Shown here: positions 53,432 to 61,667 of the stretch, piece after piece
Layout: each line of letters starts with the position of its first letter
Position numbering within the stretch: the first letter of the stretch is position 1
Assembly: GCA_035448825.1 (NCBI GenBank)
Contig: DAOTJS010000007.1
Span: forward strand, 1-64,000
Direction of reading: 5' to 3'
Source of the DNA: JAGNGI01 sp035448825
Lineage (GTDB): Bacteria > Fidelibacterota > UBA2242
DNA length: 64,000 nt
Program-made: the position numbers and the translations under genes
The notes under the pieces: model-generated
Database searches by the model: none
What the model was told of the DNA's origin: nothing
Seen by the model: the letters and a program-made list of their open reading frames with translations, nothing else

Positions 53432-54841
53432 TTATGGTAAACAGAAAACCATTATAGATTGAATATGATCAGTTAGAGGTGTCCAGTAAAAACCTCCTAT
53501 AATCAATAATAGGATAATCAGAATCCGGATTAAAAACGTCAACTGCTTGCCTTTTCCCGGGAAATAGGAAAATGGTCCGCCTTGAACGATAATTTGTCTG
53601 ACCAAGCGCCCATATCCTATTAACAGTAATGCGGCACTGCCAATCCCGGCAACGATAAAAAAATAGGAACATGGATTGCTTCGAAGAAGACTAACGAAAA
53701 CCAGATATTTGGCTGGAAAACCGGCGGTCAATGGAATGCCGATCAGGCTTGCCAGAGCGATTAACTGGCCGGATTTTGAGTGCGTTTCATCAGTGGTTGT
53801 CAAAATTTCCCCAGTTGTAAAAGCTATCAAGCTTAAAACCAAAACAATCTGGTAAAACAAGGCTGCCACGTCTCCGGATAAATTACCGGCAGATAAAGCT
53901 AATAATCCAAAACCAGTTTGAGCTACTGAAGAGACGATCATTATATCAGTCGCAGACCTCGATCTCATTAACCAGAAAATCGGATACAAAAGTGCCAGAA
54001 CCGCAAATATCCCTATCATCAGAGTCAGAGGCTTTAGGTCGCCAACTGTTCCAAAACCAACCCTGAGCAGTCGTATTAAAGTCGCGGTTTCGATAAATTG
54101 CGGCATCGTTAAAATTAATAGTCTATCAGGAGCGGGAGTCGTTCGCAATATTTCCAGTTTCCAGTTCAAACGAAATATGCCACTAATTGTATAAGAAAAC
54201 CCAACTAAAAATAGCGCTATCCCCAATATCAGAGGGAAACTTAGACGAGCAAAAGGGCTGAGAATTTGGCCGATTTCAGCTATGAAAAAAGTACCGGTGA
54301 CGCTATAGATCATCGCGATGCCCATTAACATTATCAAGCTGGCGATGATGTCAAATATTAAATCGTGCCAGCTGACGTTTATATCCGTCAAGCCGCAATT
54401 TCGATCTTGAACAATTAAAAAACTGGACAGGTGAACAATTTGAAGCGTAATAAACAGTACAATGAGATGATTAGCCGTAACCGTCACCAGCGCCGCACTA
54501 ATCAGGAGTAGAAACGCGATTCCGAATTCGGTAACCGTTCCGGTTTCGCTACAAATCTCCTGCCAGCGTAAAATTAAAATTATGAGAGCTATTGAAAGTA
54601 TAACGGTCTTGATAAATTGCCCGTAAGAATCCCATACCAGCAGATTATTGAAAAGGCCGTGCTCTTCACTTGAGTGCGATATAAAAGTTGCCAGCAGGGA
54701 AATTATTAAGCCCAGGCAGATCAACAAGTATTTTTGTCTGTCAGATAACTTTACGAAAGTAGTCAATAATAAAAATCCAATCACTGTTATGAAAAGAATG
54801 ATTTCCGGGATGAAATAAATGATTGATTGCGAATTTGACAT
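53432..54841 (-). CDS. NuoN-like antiporter subunit, channel residues lost
   Basis: A 469-residue membrane protein with about 14 helices, related to NuoN of complex I (position last in the operon, start DSYGQFIKT, TANHLIVLFITLQIVHLSSF, and the helices after). The residues that carry protons in NuoN are replaced: Q134 where the TM5 glutamate (E133 in E. coli) belongs, T218 for the TM7 lysine (K217), and Q248 for the TM8 lysine (K247). The VPFHFWLPD motif is gone (GIFRLNWKLE). It likely cannot pump in the usual way. The ATG at 54841 follows the nuoM-like stop by 7 bases. Confidence 0.8.
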   Translation of the reverse strand: MSNSQSIIYFIPEIILFITVIGFLLLTTFVKLSDRQKYLLICLGLIISLLATFISHSSEEHGLFNNLLVWDSYGQFIKTVILSIALIILILRWQEICSETGTVTEFGIAFLLLISAALVTVTANHLIVLFITLQIVHLSSFLIVQDRNCGLTDINVSWHDLIFDIIASLIMLMGIAMIYSVTGTFFIAEIGQILSPFARLSFPLILGIALFLVGFSYTISGIFRLNWKLEILRTTPAPDRLLILTMPQFIETATLIRLLRVGFGTVGDLKPLTLMIGIFAVLALLYPIFWLMRSRSATDIMIVSSVAQTGFGLLALSAGNLSGDVAALFYQIVLVLSLIAFTTGEILTTTDETHSKSGQLIALASLIGIPLTAGFPAKYLVFVSLLRSNPCSYFFIVAGIGSAALLLIGYGRLVRQIIVQGGPFSYFPGKGKQLTFLIRILIILLLIIGGFYWTPLTDHIQSIMVFCLP

Positions 54842-54848
54842 AATTAGA

Positions 54849-56327
54849 TTACAAAGCAATAGCCGCGCTGAACATTTCCAGCAAACGTGTGACTCCAGGT
54901 TGGATAACGTTTAGGAGAAAACCGGGAAACAAACCAAATGATATAAGAACAATTAGCAAGCAAATTGCTACGAATATTTCATTTGAATCTAATTTTTTAA
55001 CGCTATTCAGAGTAGGTTGATTGAAAACCAGTCGTTTGAAAAGTTTCAGATAAACGCCAAAATTAAGAAGTATCCCGACCAGACTAAGAATTGCAATAAT
55101 CAACAGTCTCTGACTTTGAAAAGCACTCAGTAGAATTGTAAAGCGGGCAAAGAAATCCAGGAAGCCCGGCATTCCAATGCCAGCTAGTAAAGCAAGAATT
55201 ACTACTGTTCTATCGGTAGGCGATGACCGGGCAACGTTGCGACTATCCGGAATAATTGACTTGAAAATAATTAATAGCAAAGTAGCCAGGCAGGTATGAC
55301 TGATCACAATTAGCAGTCCGCCACTCAAACCGGTTACTGCGATGGGAATATTCGAGAGTTCGGCAATCGTGGCAAATCCAATTAAAAAGAATCCCAATTG
55401 CTGAAGCGTAAAATAACCAAGAATTTGATCGCTGTCATCAGTTCCCAAGGCGCAAATTGCTCCATAAATTATATTTACCAGTCCCCAGATGCCGAGCGCC
55501 AGTGCCAATGAATTCGTAGCGAATGGCATTACCGGTGCAATAATACGTACTAATCCGTACACGCCGATTTTAGTCATTATCCCTAAAATTAGCATACCAA
55601 CTTCCGCAGGTAAATTTTTAATCACCGGAATTAGCCAGGAATGGAAGGGAAAAAGCGGAATCAGGATAGCGAAACCAATTAAAAAGATTATAGTTATCAC
55701 CATTTGGGTATTCTGAGAAATCGTATTTCCGGCAATTAACTCAGTTAGGTTTAGAGTATGGAGATTATTCCCATTATAGAGTAAAATCAAGCCCAGCAAA
55801 ATCAAGATGTAACTTAATAAGAAAGGTATTCCTATTCGATTAGCCAAATAGGTTTCATTTTTGGAATTATTCAAACCGATTAGCAAATAAACGGCGAAGA
55901 AAGTAACTCCGAGAAAAATGGCAAATAGAAATAGGTTTATCGCTGAAAATATTCCGTTTAAGCCAATGTTCATAAACATCAAAAGGATAAAATATTCTTT
56001 GATTTGATCATTTTTATTCCAGGAAATTATGACACTCAAAAAAATCAGCAGTGAAGTAATTAGGAGAAAGATCAGATTGATGCCGTCAATGCCGAGATAA
56101 TAATCAATCCGGAAGGCCGAAATCCAATTGATTCGTTCGGAAAATTGTAGAGCGGTTTCCAGAGGATCGAAATTGAATAAAATTTCTAACATAATCCAGA
56201 ATTGTAGTCCGGTGACGATGGCGGCAGTAGTTTTAATAAAATTGCCTTTTGCGCGTTTCGTCAGTGCAATGCAAAACAAACCCACCAGAGCAATCAGTAA
56301 ATTGATAGATAATAAATGTTCAGTCAT
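54849..56327 (-). CDS. NuoM-like antiporter subunit, channel residues lost
   Basis: A 492-residue membrane protein that aligns along its length with NuoM: WISAFRIDYYLGIDGINLIF, then LFPFHSWLIPV, MTKIGVYGLVR and AGIGMPGFLDFF. The TM5 glutamate (E144 of E. coli NuoM) is G140, the TM7 lysine (K234) is L222, and the C-terminal glutamate (E407) aligns to R395, while the TM8 lysine is kept as K253. It is the best preserved antiporter homologue of the cluster and shows most clearly that the family assignment is right and the channel residues are absent. Confidence 0.86.
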   Translation of the reverse strand: MTEHLLSINLLIALVGLFCIALTKRAKGNFIKTTAAIVTGLQFWIMLEILFNFDPLETALQFSERINWISAFRIDYYLGIDGINLIFLLITSLLIFLSVIISWNKNDQIKEYFILLMFMNIGLNGIFSAINLFLFAIFLGVTFFAVYLLIGLNNSKNETYLANRIGIPFLLSYILILLGLILLYNGNNLHTLNLTELIAGNTISQNTQMVITIIFLIGFAILIPLFPFHSWLIPVIKNLPAEVGMLILGIMTKIGVYGLVRIIAPVMPFATNSLALALGIWGLVNIIYGAICALGTDDSDQILGYFTLQQLGFFLIGFATIAELSNIPIAVTGLSGGLLIVISHTCLATLLLIIFKSIIPDSRNVARSSPTDRTVVILALLAGIGMPGFLDFFARFTILLSAFQSQRLLIIAILSLVGILLNFGVYLKLFKRLVFNQPTLNSVKKLDSNEIFVAICLLIVLISFGLFPGFLLNVIQPGVTRLLEMFSAAIAL

Positions 56328-56352
56328 AAATCATTTCCTCCGGGATAAACTT

Positions 56353-58242
56353 TCAAATAATACAGATTAAGACGGTGATTATTAATATGCTCAAAGTAAT
56401 TGCGATTAAAACCTGGAATTTCAAGTTATAGATGCTTTCTAGAATTTTATTTAAAAATTTTTCAGGAATTTTCACAAGTCTGGATATTTTTTGAGCGCAG
56501 ATGGCATTAACTCGATTGAGCGAAATGGCTGTCTGCTGTACGATTCCGGCGAAGTACTTGTTGAATCCGGGAAAAAAAGTCGTATCGCTTTGAACAATTC
56601 TTCGCGAGACAATGCGACTGCAATTTACCACCGGTGTAATACTATATTTTCGGGCGTTGATTTTAATGTTGGCGAGCCATTGGGCGAATTTTTCAGCTTT
56701 GAAATATTTCGATAAAATAAATCCGACAATTAGACCAATCACCAGAATTGCAGAATAAATAACCAGTAAGTTTAAACTATACTGGCTGTAATCTGGCAGT
56801 TGAACTCCATTGTTCGAGAATAAAGGCAAAAACCTTAATTCAGTTGTCAGCGGATTGAAATAAGGCAAAGTGAAAAATGGGGAAAGGCAAAAGATACCCA
56901 TACCGCAAATAATCCAATGGGTGAGCGGTGCTACCCGAAAAGTTTTACGACGTTTGGGTTTAAATGAGCTTGTTATGAGAAATGTTCGGAACATTAATAC
57001 GACGTTTATAAAATAACTCAGAATCAATATGACTGTTATAATTGTCTGGAGAATTGCTTCGTTCGTTGAAAAAGCAGATGATATTTGCAGAAGCCGAAGC
57101 CTGGAGTTGAAAGCCAATGAAATCGGTAAACCCATCAAACTTAACCAGATGATCAGGCGAATTGGCAGGGCAATCGAAAAATTGACCGAATCAGATGTCG
57201 GCTGGAAATCCTGGATTAAAATAATTGCCATAAAATTGGTCATAAATAGAATGAATACCAAATAGGCGCTTGTCGTAAGACTACCAAGGCCGATGGTAAT
57301 TATAATCAAGCTGATTTGAAAAATCGTATTGAGGTGTAAAAATTGATTGAAATCCGTCCTGGCAAGATAAACAATAAGGAAAATTAGCGCAATAATTCCG
57401 CTCAATATCATCAAACCGTTTATGCATATTTGGGGCACAATTGGAAATAATTTTAACAATAGGAATGCACCGGACGGCATCAAACCGCAGAAGAGGATAA
57501 ACTCATTACTAATCGGCGCTTTCTCCTGACTGTTAAGCTGAAAGCGAAAAAAAGGCGAATAAGTGCGGAAAATCCCAGCCAGAACAAGCATACTTCCCGG
57601 TAATATTAATTGCTGAGTGCTAATCTTTCCGACTAGTACATCATCGAAAATTAGGTCGAATCGCAAGGTGCCGCTGATTTTAAAAAGTGAAAGGGCGGCG
57701 AGCATCAACCATATATGACCACCAATCACCATAAAATTCGGGAGACAGGTGTCATCGGTTTTATCTAATTTCCTGAAAATAATCCGGTAAATACTAAAAT
57801 CAATTAACGCCCAAAAGAATATAAATAATAAAAAGTCATTGGCTAAAATCAAGCCGTTGACCGCCAAAACTCCCAGCGAAAGATTGGCAAGATTTTCGCG
57901 AAAGGAATTTGGATCAAAATAGTCGGTTGCAATTAAAATTGTAAAAATTAGACTACCCATCGCCCAGAGTGCCAATATCAAGCCTGATAAATTATTCAGC
58001 GACAATGAAAGCGGCATAGAATGTCTGGCAATATTTGCCCAAACTATCGAAATCGTTTGGACATAATCGGGCGTGTTTATCAGAAGGAGAACGATAAATA
58101 TTCCGAACCCAACCAATCCTGAAATTATTATAAACAAAACAGATAGCCACCGCCGATTTAATAAGTATTCGCTCGTTAACCACTGGGCAATTAAATATGA
58201 TAAAATCGGCAGTAATAAAAGTAGAATCATCAAAATATTCAT
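56353..58242 (-). CDS. NuoL-like subunit, channel residues lost
   Basis: A 629-residue membrane protein starting MNILMILLLLLPILSYLIAQ at 58242, 1 base after the nuoK-like stop. Its length, position before nuoM and long C-terminal extension (from about 490, with basic helices and a final hydrophobic helix that may be the lateral arm) fit NuoL. In FFWALIDFS the position of the TM5 glutamate is A145; the TM7 lysine aligns to R226 in GIFRTYS; the LPLHTWLPDAMEGPT motif reads SPFFRFQLNSQEKAPI. Only the proline and glycine pattern recalls the ancestor. The frame is open 30 codons further upstream, but that would overlap nuoK. Confidence 0.8.
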   Translation of the reverse strand: MNILMILLLLLPILSYLIAQWLTSEYLLNRRWLSVLFIIISGLVGFGIFIVLLLINTPDYVQTISIVWANIARHSMPLSLSLNNLSGLILALWAMGSLIFTILIATDYFDPNSFRENLANLSLGVLAVNGLILANDFLLFIFFWALIDFSIYRIIFRKLDKTDDTCLPNFMVIGGHIWLMLAALSLFKISGTLRFDLIFDDVLVGKISTQQLILPGSMLVLAGIFRTYSPFFRFQLNSQEKAPISNEFILFCGLMPSGAFLLLKLFPIVPQICINGLMILSGIIALIFLIVYLARTDFNQFLHLNTIFQISLIIITIGLGSLTTSAYLVFILFMTNFMAIILIQDFQPTSDSVNFSIALPIRLIIWLSLMGLPISLAFNSRLRLLQISSAFSTNEAILQTIITVILILSYFINVVLMFRTFLITSSFKPKRRKTFRVAPLTHWIICGMGIFCLSPFFTLPYFNPLTTELRFLPLFSNNGVQLPDYSQYSLNLLVIYSAILVIGLIVGFILSKYFKAEKFAQWLANIKINARKYSITPVVNCSRIVSRRIVQSDTTFFPGFNKYFAGIVQQTAISLNRVNAICAQKISRLVKIPEKFLNKILESIYNLKFQVLIAITLSILIITVLICII

Positions 58243-58243
58243 A

Positions 58244-58549
58244 TTAGCCTCGTTTGGGTTTGTCGTCGGAATTTGATGAGAAGTCGGAAATAAAAACTTT
58301 ATAGGTAAAAACAATGGCAAGTAGTATTTCAACTGCCAGAACCGTGAAAATGAATATTACCGTCAGTTCCGAAACGGGTTGATATTCACTTCTGGCTCGA
58401 ATAATTGTTAAAAAACCAAGTAAAACGCCGCTCGACATCAATTGCAAAAAAGTAACTATCGCCCAGCGCTGACGATTGCGTAATACGCCATATAGCCCAA
58501 AAGTAAAAAGGCCAACGCCAATAATTTGATATAAAAATAGGTGATTCAT
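58244..58549 (-). CDS. NuoK-like subunit, one channel glutamate replaced
   Basis: A 101-residue, three-helix protein of exactly NuoK size. IVTFLQLMSSGVLL carries Q36 where NuoK has the essential E36, while the second glutamate is kept as E74 in VLAVEILLAIV (E72 in E. coli). The ATG at 58549 overlaps the nuoJ-like stop (ATGA). The frame continues far upstream inside nuoJ, but that part has no membrane character and is rejected. Confidence 0.82.
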   Translation of the reverse strand: MNHLFLYQIIGVGLFTFGLYGVLRNRQRWAIVTFLQLMSSGVLLGFLTIIRARSEYQPVSELTVIFIFTVLAVEILLAIVFTYKVFISDFSSNSDDKPKRG

Positions 58550-59034
58550 CTTCTTCTCAAAAAGTAGCCGATAGCCGTTAGCGTCAACATAATAAGCCCG
58601 CCTGTCAAAATCAATAACAAGGAAAGATCGGGGATAATTCCTTCCGGACTGGTTTCTGAATTGGCAACGTTCGAGCCATTTTCCGGAAGGATTTTGTAAA
58701 AAGCAAAGATTAGCAGAGAAAACAGCAAGACACAAACAAAAGTCTTTATAATGATTGTTAATCGGGATTCCGTGGCGGTTTGTTTGTCAGATTCCGGAAA
58801 TAAATTCCGCCCGTAAAGCATCATTATATTTAGAGGAAAAACCAGAATGAGGTAAATAACCGCTGGAAAAATAGCGCCAAGACTGACTATCAGCAAGAAG
58901 ACGCCTACTTGAGAGATCATATTCGAAAAGATAATGCTTTTTGGATTAATCAAAGTAGTCGCCAACCCGGCCGGAATTAATGTTAAACAAGCCGCAAACC
59001 AAAACATAAAAGGCATCCATTGAAAATCAGTCAT
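58546..59034 (-). CDS. NuoJ-like subunit
   Basis: A 162-residue membrane protein with five hydrophobic helices, between nuoH-like and nuoK-like genes as in complex I operons. INPKSIIFSNMISQVGVFLL corresponds to the NP...A region of NuoJ. The highly conserved VYVGAVMVLFLF helix, whose pi-bulge links the quinone site to the pumps, is reduced to VIYLILVFPLNIMML. The ATG at 59034 has AGGTGG 6 bases upstream and overlaps the nuoH stop by one base; a GTG 9 bases earlier is less likely. Confidence 0.78.
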   Translation of the reverse strand: MTDFQWMPFMFWFAACLTLIPAGLATTLINPKSIIFSNMISQVGVFLLIVSLGAIFPAVIYLILVFPLNIMMLYGRNLFPESDKQTATESRLTIIIKTFVCVLLFSLLIFAFYKILPENGSNVANSETSPEGIIPDLSLLLILTGGLIMLTLTAIGYFLRRR

Positions 59035-60017
59035 TAAAACCACCTGTTCATCACTAATCCCAACCAGAGCAAAGTTAAAACCGGCAGTTGAATTTTTAGG
59101 TTAATATTGATAATCTGCCGGTTAGTGAGAATCGGCAAGCGGTACTTAACCACCAGACAAACAATGAAAATCAGAATGGTTTTGATTATGAAAATGAGCC
59201 CGCCGAACAATGAGGCTAAGTGTTGTTCATCAGCATCGAGTGATGTTTGCCACCCACCGAAAAATAGAAAAACGGCCAGAGCCGCTAGAGTGAAAAACAT
59301 CGCCGACCGGTTAAATTGCAGCAAATTGCCAAAGGATGGGTGCCACCCACCATAAATTTCCGCCGATTCTTCAAATTCCAACGGCTTAAAATCGCCATCA
59401 CTTAGGCGCATTAACGTCGTCAAATTTACCAGAAAAGATATTGCTACCAGAAAAAATAAAGGCGAACGAAAAATATTCCAGCAGGGAATAAAACCCAGCC
59501 AGAAACCACCTTGCTGAATTGAAATTTCTGCAAAACCCGAATAACGATTAACTGTGATGAGAATTAATATTGACAAAAGTAGCGGGATAAAACCACTTAA
59601 TAGGCTTATTCCATTTTTGAAAATTCCAGCCTTAGCGACCTCAGATTTTACCTGCTCACCGGTGATAATGGAATTGATGATATTAAGTGGTAAAGTGATG
59701 ACAGCCAGAAATAACCATAACGTTTGATTCCCCTGAATTTGCATTTGATAAGGCAAAACTAACCAGAGAGCCGTTAAATAAGCAGTTTCGATCCATACAA
59801 AAACGGCCAAATTCAAGGGCAAATTTTCACCCCATAGAATTGACCAAAATTTACCCCAATATTGTCTATAGAGTCGCATTGGTTTGGTCTTTTTATCTGA
59901 CACACGAAAATTGCTACTAAAATAACGTTGCTCGATAATTACCAGCGCCGGTATAAGGAATGCGAAAATCACTACCCAAAATAATCCGTACATCAAATTT
60001 TTAAATAAAATATTCAT
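59034..60017 (-). CDS. NuoH-like subunit, quinone-site motifs lost
   Basis: A 327-residue membrane protein with about eight helices, aligning to NuoH. The glutamate-rich loop is recognisable (PLEFEESAEIYGGWH for EAESELVAGYH), as are FFTLAALAVFLFFGGW and the final KYRLPILTNRQ. The quinone-cavity motifs are not: RYGPNRVGP is replaced by FRVSDKKTKP and AETNRTPFD by VNLTTLMRLSDGDFKP. It starts 19 bases after the nuoD-like stop and overlaps nuoJ by one base. Confidence 0.83.
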   Translation of the reverse strand: MNILFKNLMYGLFWVVIFAFLIPALVIIEQRYFSSNFRVSDKKTKPMRLYRQYWGKFWSILWGENLPLNLAVFVWIETAYLTALWLVLPYQMQIQGNQTLWLFLAVITLPLNIINSIITGEQVKSEVAKAGIFKNGISLLSGFIPLLLSILILITVNRYSGFAEISIQQGGFWLGFIPCWNIFRSPLFFLVAISFLVNLTTLMRLSDGDFKPLEFEESAEIYGGWHPSFGNLLQFNRSAMFFTLAALAVFLFFGGWQTSLDADEQHLASLFGGLIFIIKTILIFIVCLVVKYRLPILTNRQIININLKIQLPVLTLLWLGLVMNRWF

Positions 60018-60036
60018 ACGACCGTTGGCATTTGCA

Positions 60037-61146
60037 TCATTGTGGTTCTATTTTTGGTCTGAGACCGAGCGAGGCTATCAGTAACGGTAATTCGTCCAAC
60101 TCAAGTCCGACAGCCATTTCGCAAAGGATGAGTCGGATTTTGTAAAGAGGATTGGAGAGCGTGAATTCACACGGTTTATCCAAAGCCGGGCAATTCATCT
60201 GGCAATTCAATTTACCCCAAGGAGTTTCGATGACTCCGCTCGAATTCCCTTTATGAACGAAAGGTAAAGGCGACTGGATTTGGGGCAAAGGTGGCAGATA
60301 AACTAATTGTTTAAGCGACTGCTGAATCAAACGAATTGATAGAAATATTTCATCGCAACGTATTCTCAACCGTTGCCAGCAAACATTAGCTTGTCTTCTC
60401 TTGGGTGTCAATCGGATTGGATCGAAATACAAATTTTCATAAAACGAATCAGGAAAATTATAGCGGCAATCGTATATAGAATCGCCAGTGAGTTGTTTGG
60501 CACTATCGTTAAAAATGGCTGAACTGTTAGCAAAATGGTCGCCAATTTTTCTAAACCGCCAAAGAATCAGGCAGTTATTTAACAAACGAGGAAACAATTT
60601 CCGCAGCTCAATCTGGAGCAGGGTAGAGAGATTTAAAGTCATTTCGGTAAATCCGACCGGCAGGTCTTGCGGGCTCTTATTTCCAATCATAAAATCCATT
60701 GGACTAAATCCATTCAATATTTTTGCAAAATATTGCTGAATGGATTCGTAAAGTTGCATAAGACCAGAAAAAACATCGTTCAGTCCTGCATTCAGGCAAA
60801 AGGTCGCCAAACTAAAGATACATTCAGCAATTCTGAGATACTCACTGAAAATTACTCGAATCATCTCAATGCCGATGTGGGGCTGGAATCTAATTTGTTT
60901 TTCGATAACTAATATTTGAGCATAACGAAACCACAGGTCATTATAAGGGAAGCCGCTGGCAAAAATTTGGTTATTCGGCTGATAAAGTTCATCGAGGGAA
61001 CATTTTAATTTGAAAACCGGCTGACCGATTTCCAGCGCCAGTTCTTGAATCACTGCATCCGAAAGTCGGGCTTTAAAAGCTATTTCGCTATTATCCGGGA
61101 AAATGAAATGTAAGGTTTGCCAATGTCCAGCGTTTTCGGCTTTCAC
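60037..61146 (-). CDS. NuoD-like subunit, divergent
   Basis: A 369-residue soluble protein that aligns in order with NuoD/[NiFe]-hydrogenase large subunit: MIRVIFSEYLRIAECIF (for IRVIFAELNRIASHLL), IGNKSPQDLPVGF (for GGVAQDLPPG), DSIYDCRYNFPDSFYENLYF (for VNYDVRKDNPYSSYDDFDF), RLRIRCDEIFLSIRLIQQSL, VIETPWGKLNC (for VEAPRGEL), and LPLLIASLGLRPKIEPQ (for VAIIGSLDPVMGEVDR). The N-terminal GPQHPSTHG quinone loop is absent and the protein is shorter than the usual 400 or so. It starts with GTG, AAGGAG 5 bases upstream, overlapping the nuoA stop by 4 bases. Hydrogenase metal cysteines are also missing. Confidence 0.85.
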   Translation of the reverse strand: MKAENAGHWQTLHFIFPDNSEIAFKARLSDAVIQELALEIGQPVFKLKCSLDELYQPNNQIFASGFPYNDLWFRYAQILVIEKQIRFQPHIGIEMIRVIFSEYLRIAECIFSLATFCLNAGLNDVFSGLMQLYESIQQYFAKILNGFSPMDFMIGNKSPQDLPVGFTEMTLNLSTLLQIELRKLFPRLLNNCLILWRFRKIGDHFANSSAIFNDSAKQLTGDSIYDCRYNFPDSFYENLYFDPIRLTPKRRQANVCWQRLRIRCDEIFLSIRLIQQSLKQLVYLPPLPQIQSPLPFVHKGNSSGVIETPWGKLNCQMNCPALDKPCEFTLSNPLYKIRLILCEMAVGLELDELPLLIASLGLRPKIEPQ

Positions 61147-61517
61147 TTTTGCTCCTTACTGCTGGTATTTTCGGTAGATAATTTTCGATCAGATTGGGAG
61201 AGATTGGCTTCACTTTTGAAAAAATATAGAGAGCCGACACCCGCTATGAAAATGAATAAAATTATCGGAACTGGATGAATAACCGACCTAGTGAAACTAT
61301 ATTGGAGTGTTATGGCAACTAACATAAAAATAATAATTATCAGCGTAATGAAGGCTAAAAATTTTAAAGTATAGCGATCGAAAGATGCGACCAGTTTGGG
61401 AAGGTGCGCATCTGAAAGGGAAGGTTGAGGCGTCGAACCTTTCAAATATCTAAGAATCAGCAAATTGAGCACGAGTAGACTGACAAATAGAACTATTATG
61501 AAAACGGTGATCGCCAT
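61143..61517 (-). CDS. NuoA-like subunit
   Basis: A 124-residue protein with three hydrophobic helices (about 3-24, 51-73, 80-98) and a charged loop and tail, first gene of the operon as nuoA is. SFDRYTLKFLAFITLIIIIF corresponds to the RFSVRFYLVAILFILFD helix of NuoA, but the FDVE end (with its essential acidic residues) reads MLVA and the loop ECG motif is gone. Identification depends mainly on topology and position. It has a strong promoter just upstream and a very short leader. Confidence 0.68.
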   Translation of the reverse strand: MAITVFIIVLFVSLLVLNLLILRYLKGSTPQPSLSDAHLPKLVASFDRYTLKFLAFITLIIIIFMLVAITLQYSFTRSVIHPVPIILFIFIAGVGSLYFFKSEANLSQSDRKLSTENTSSKEQK

Positions 61518-61538
61518 ATATTTTTAAAAACCGTCGAA

Positions 61539-61567
61539 AATTTACCAGCCGATTCGGCTAATGTCAA
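61539..61567 (-). promoter_or_regulatory. Promoter of the complex I-like operon with palindrome in the spacer
   Basis: On the minus strand a perfect TTGACA (61567-61562) and TAAATT (61544-61539) are 17 bases apart. The spacer holds AGCCGA-A-TCGGCT (61547-61559), a 13-base dyad that could be an operator. Transcription would begin about 15 bases before the ATG at 61517, so the mRNA leader is almost absent and I see no ribosome site. Confidence 0.62.
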
Positions 61568-61667
61568 GCAATCCTGTGCGTTAGAACCGGATTATCTGGT
61601 TTTTTATTTGACAATGTGATAATTTCTACTCGTTATCTAATTTTCGAAGAAAAAGAGGTTGCCTAAA

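Noticed and set aside
58550..58735. Long N-terminal extension of the NuoK-like frame
   Set aside because: It overlaps the nuoJ-like gene, has no membrane helices, and the ATG at 58549 gives exact NuoK length.
53432..61517. Mrp-type Na+/H+ antiporter or Ech/Mbh hydrogenase cluster
   Set aside because: Mrp lacks NuoD and NuoH homologues; Ech/Mbh clusters would have a small subunit and metal-binding cysteines in the large subunit, which are absent, and the J and K order is that of complex I.
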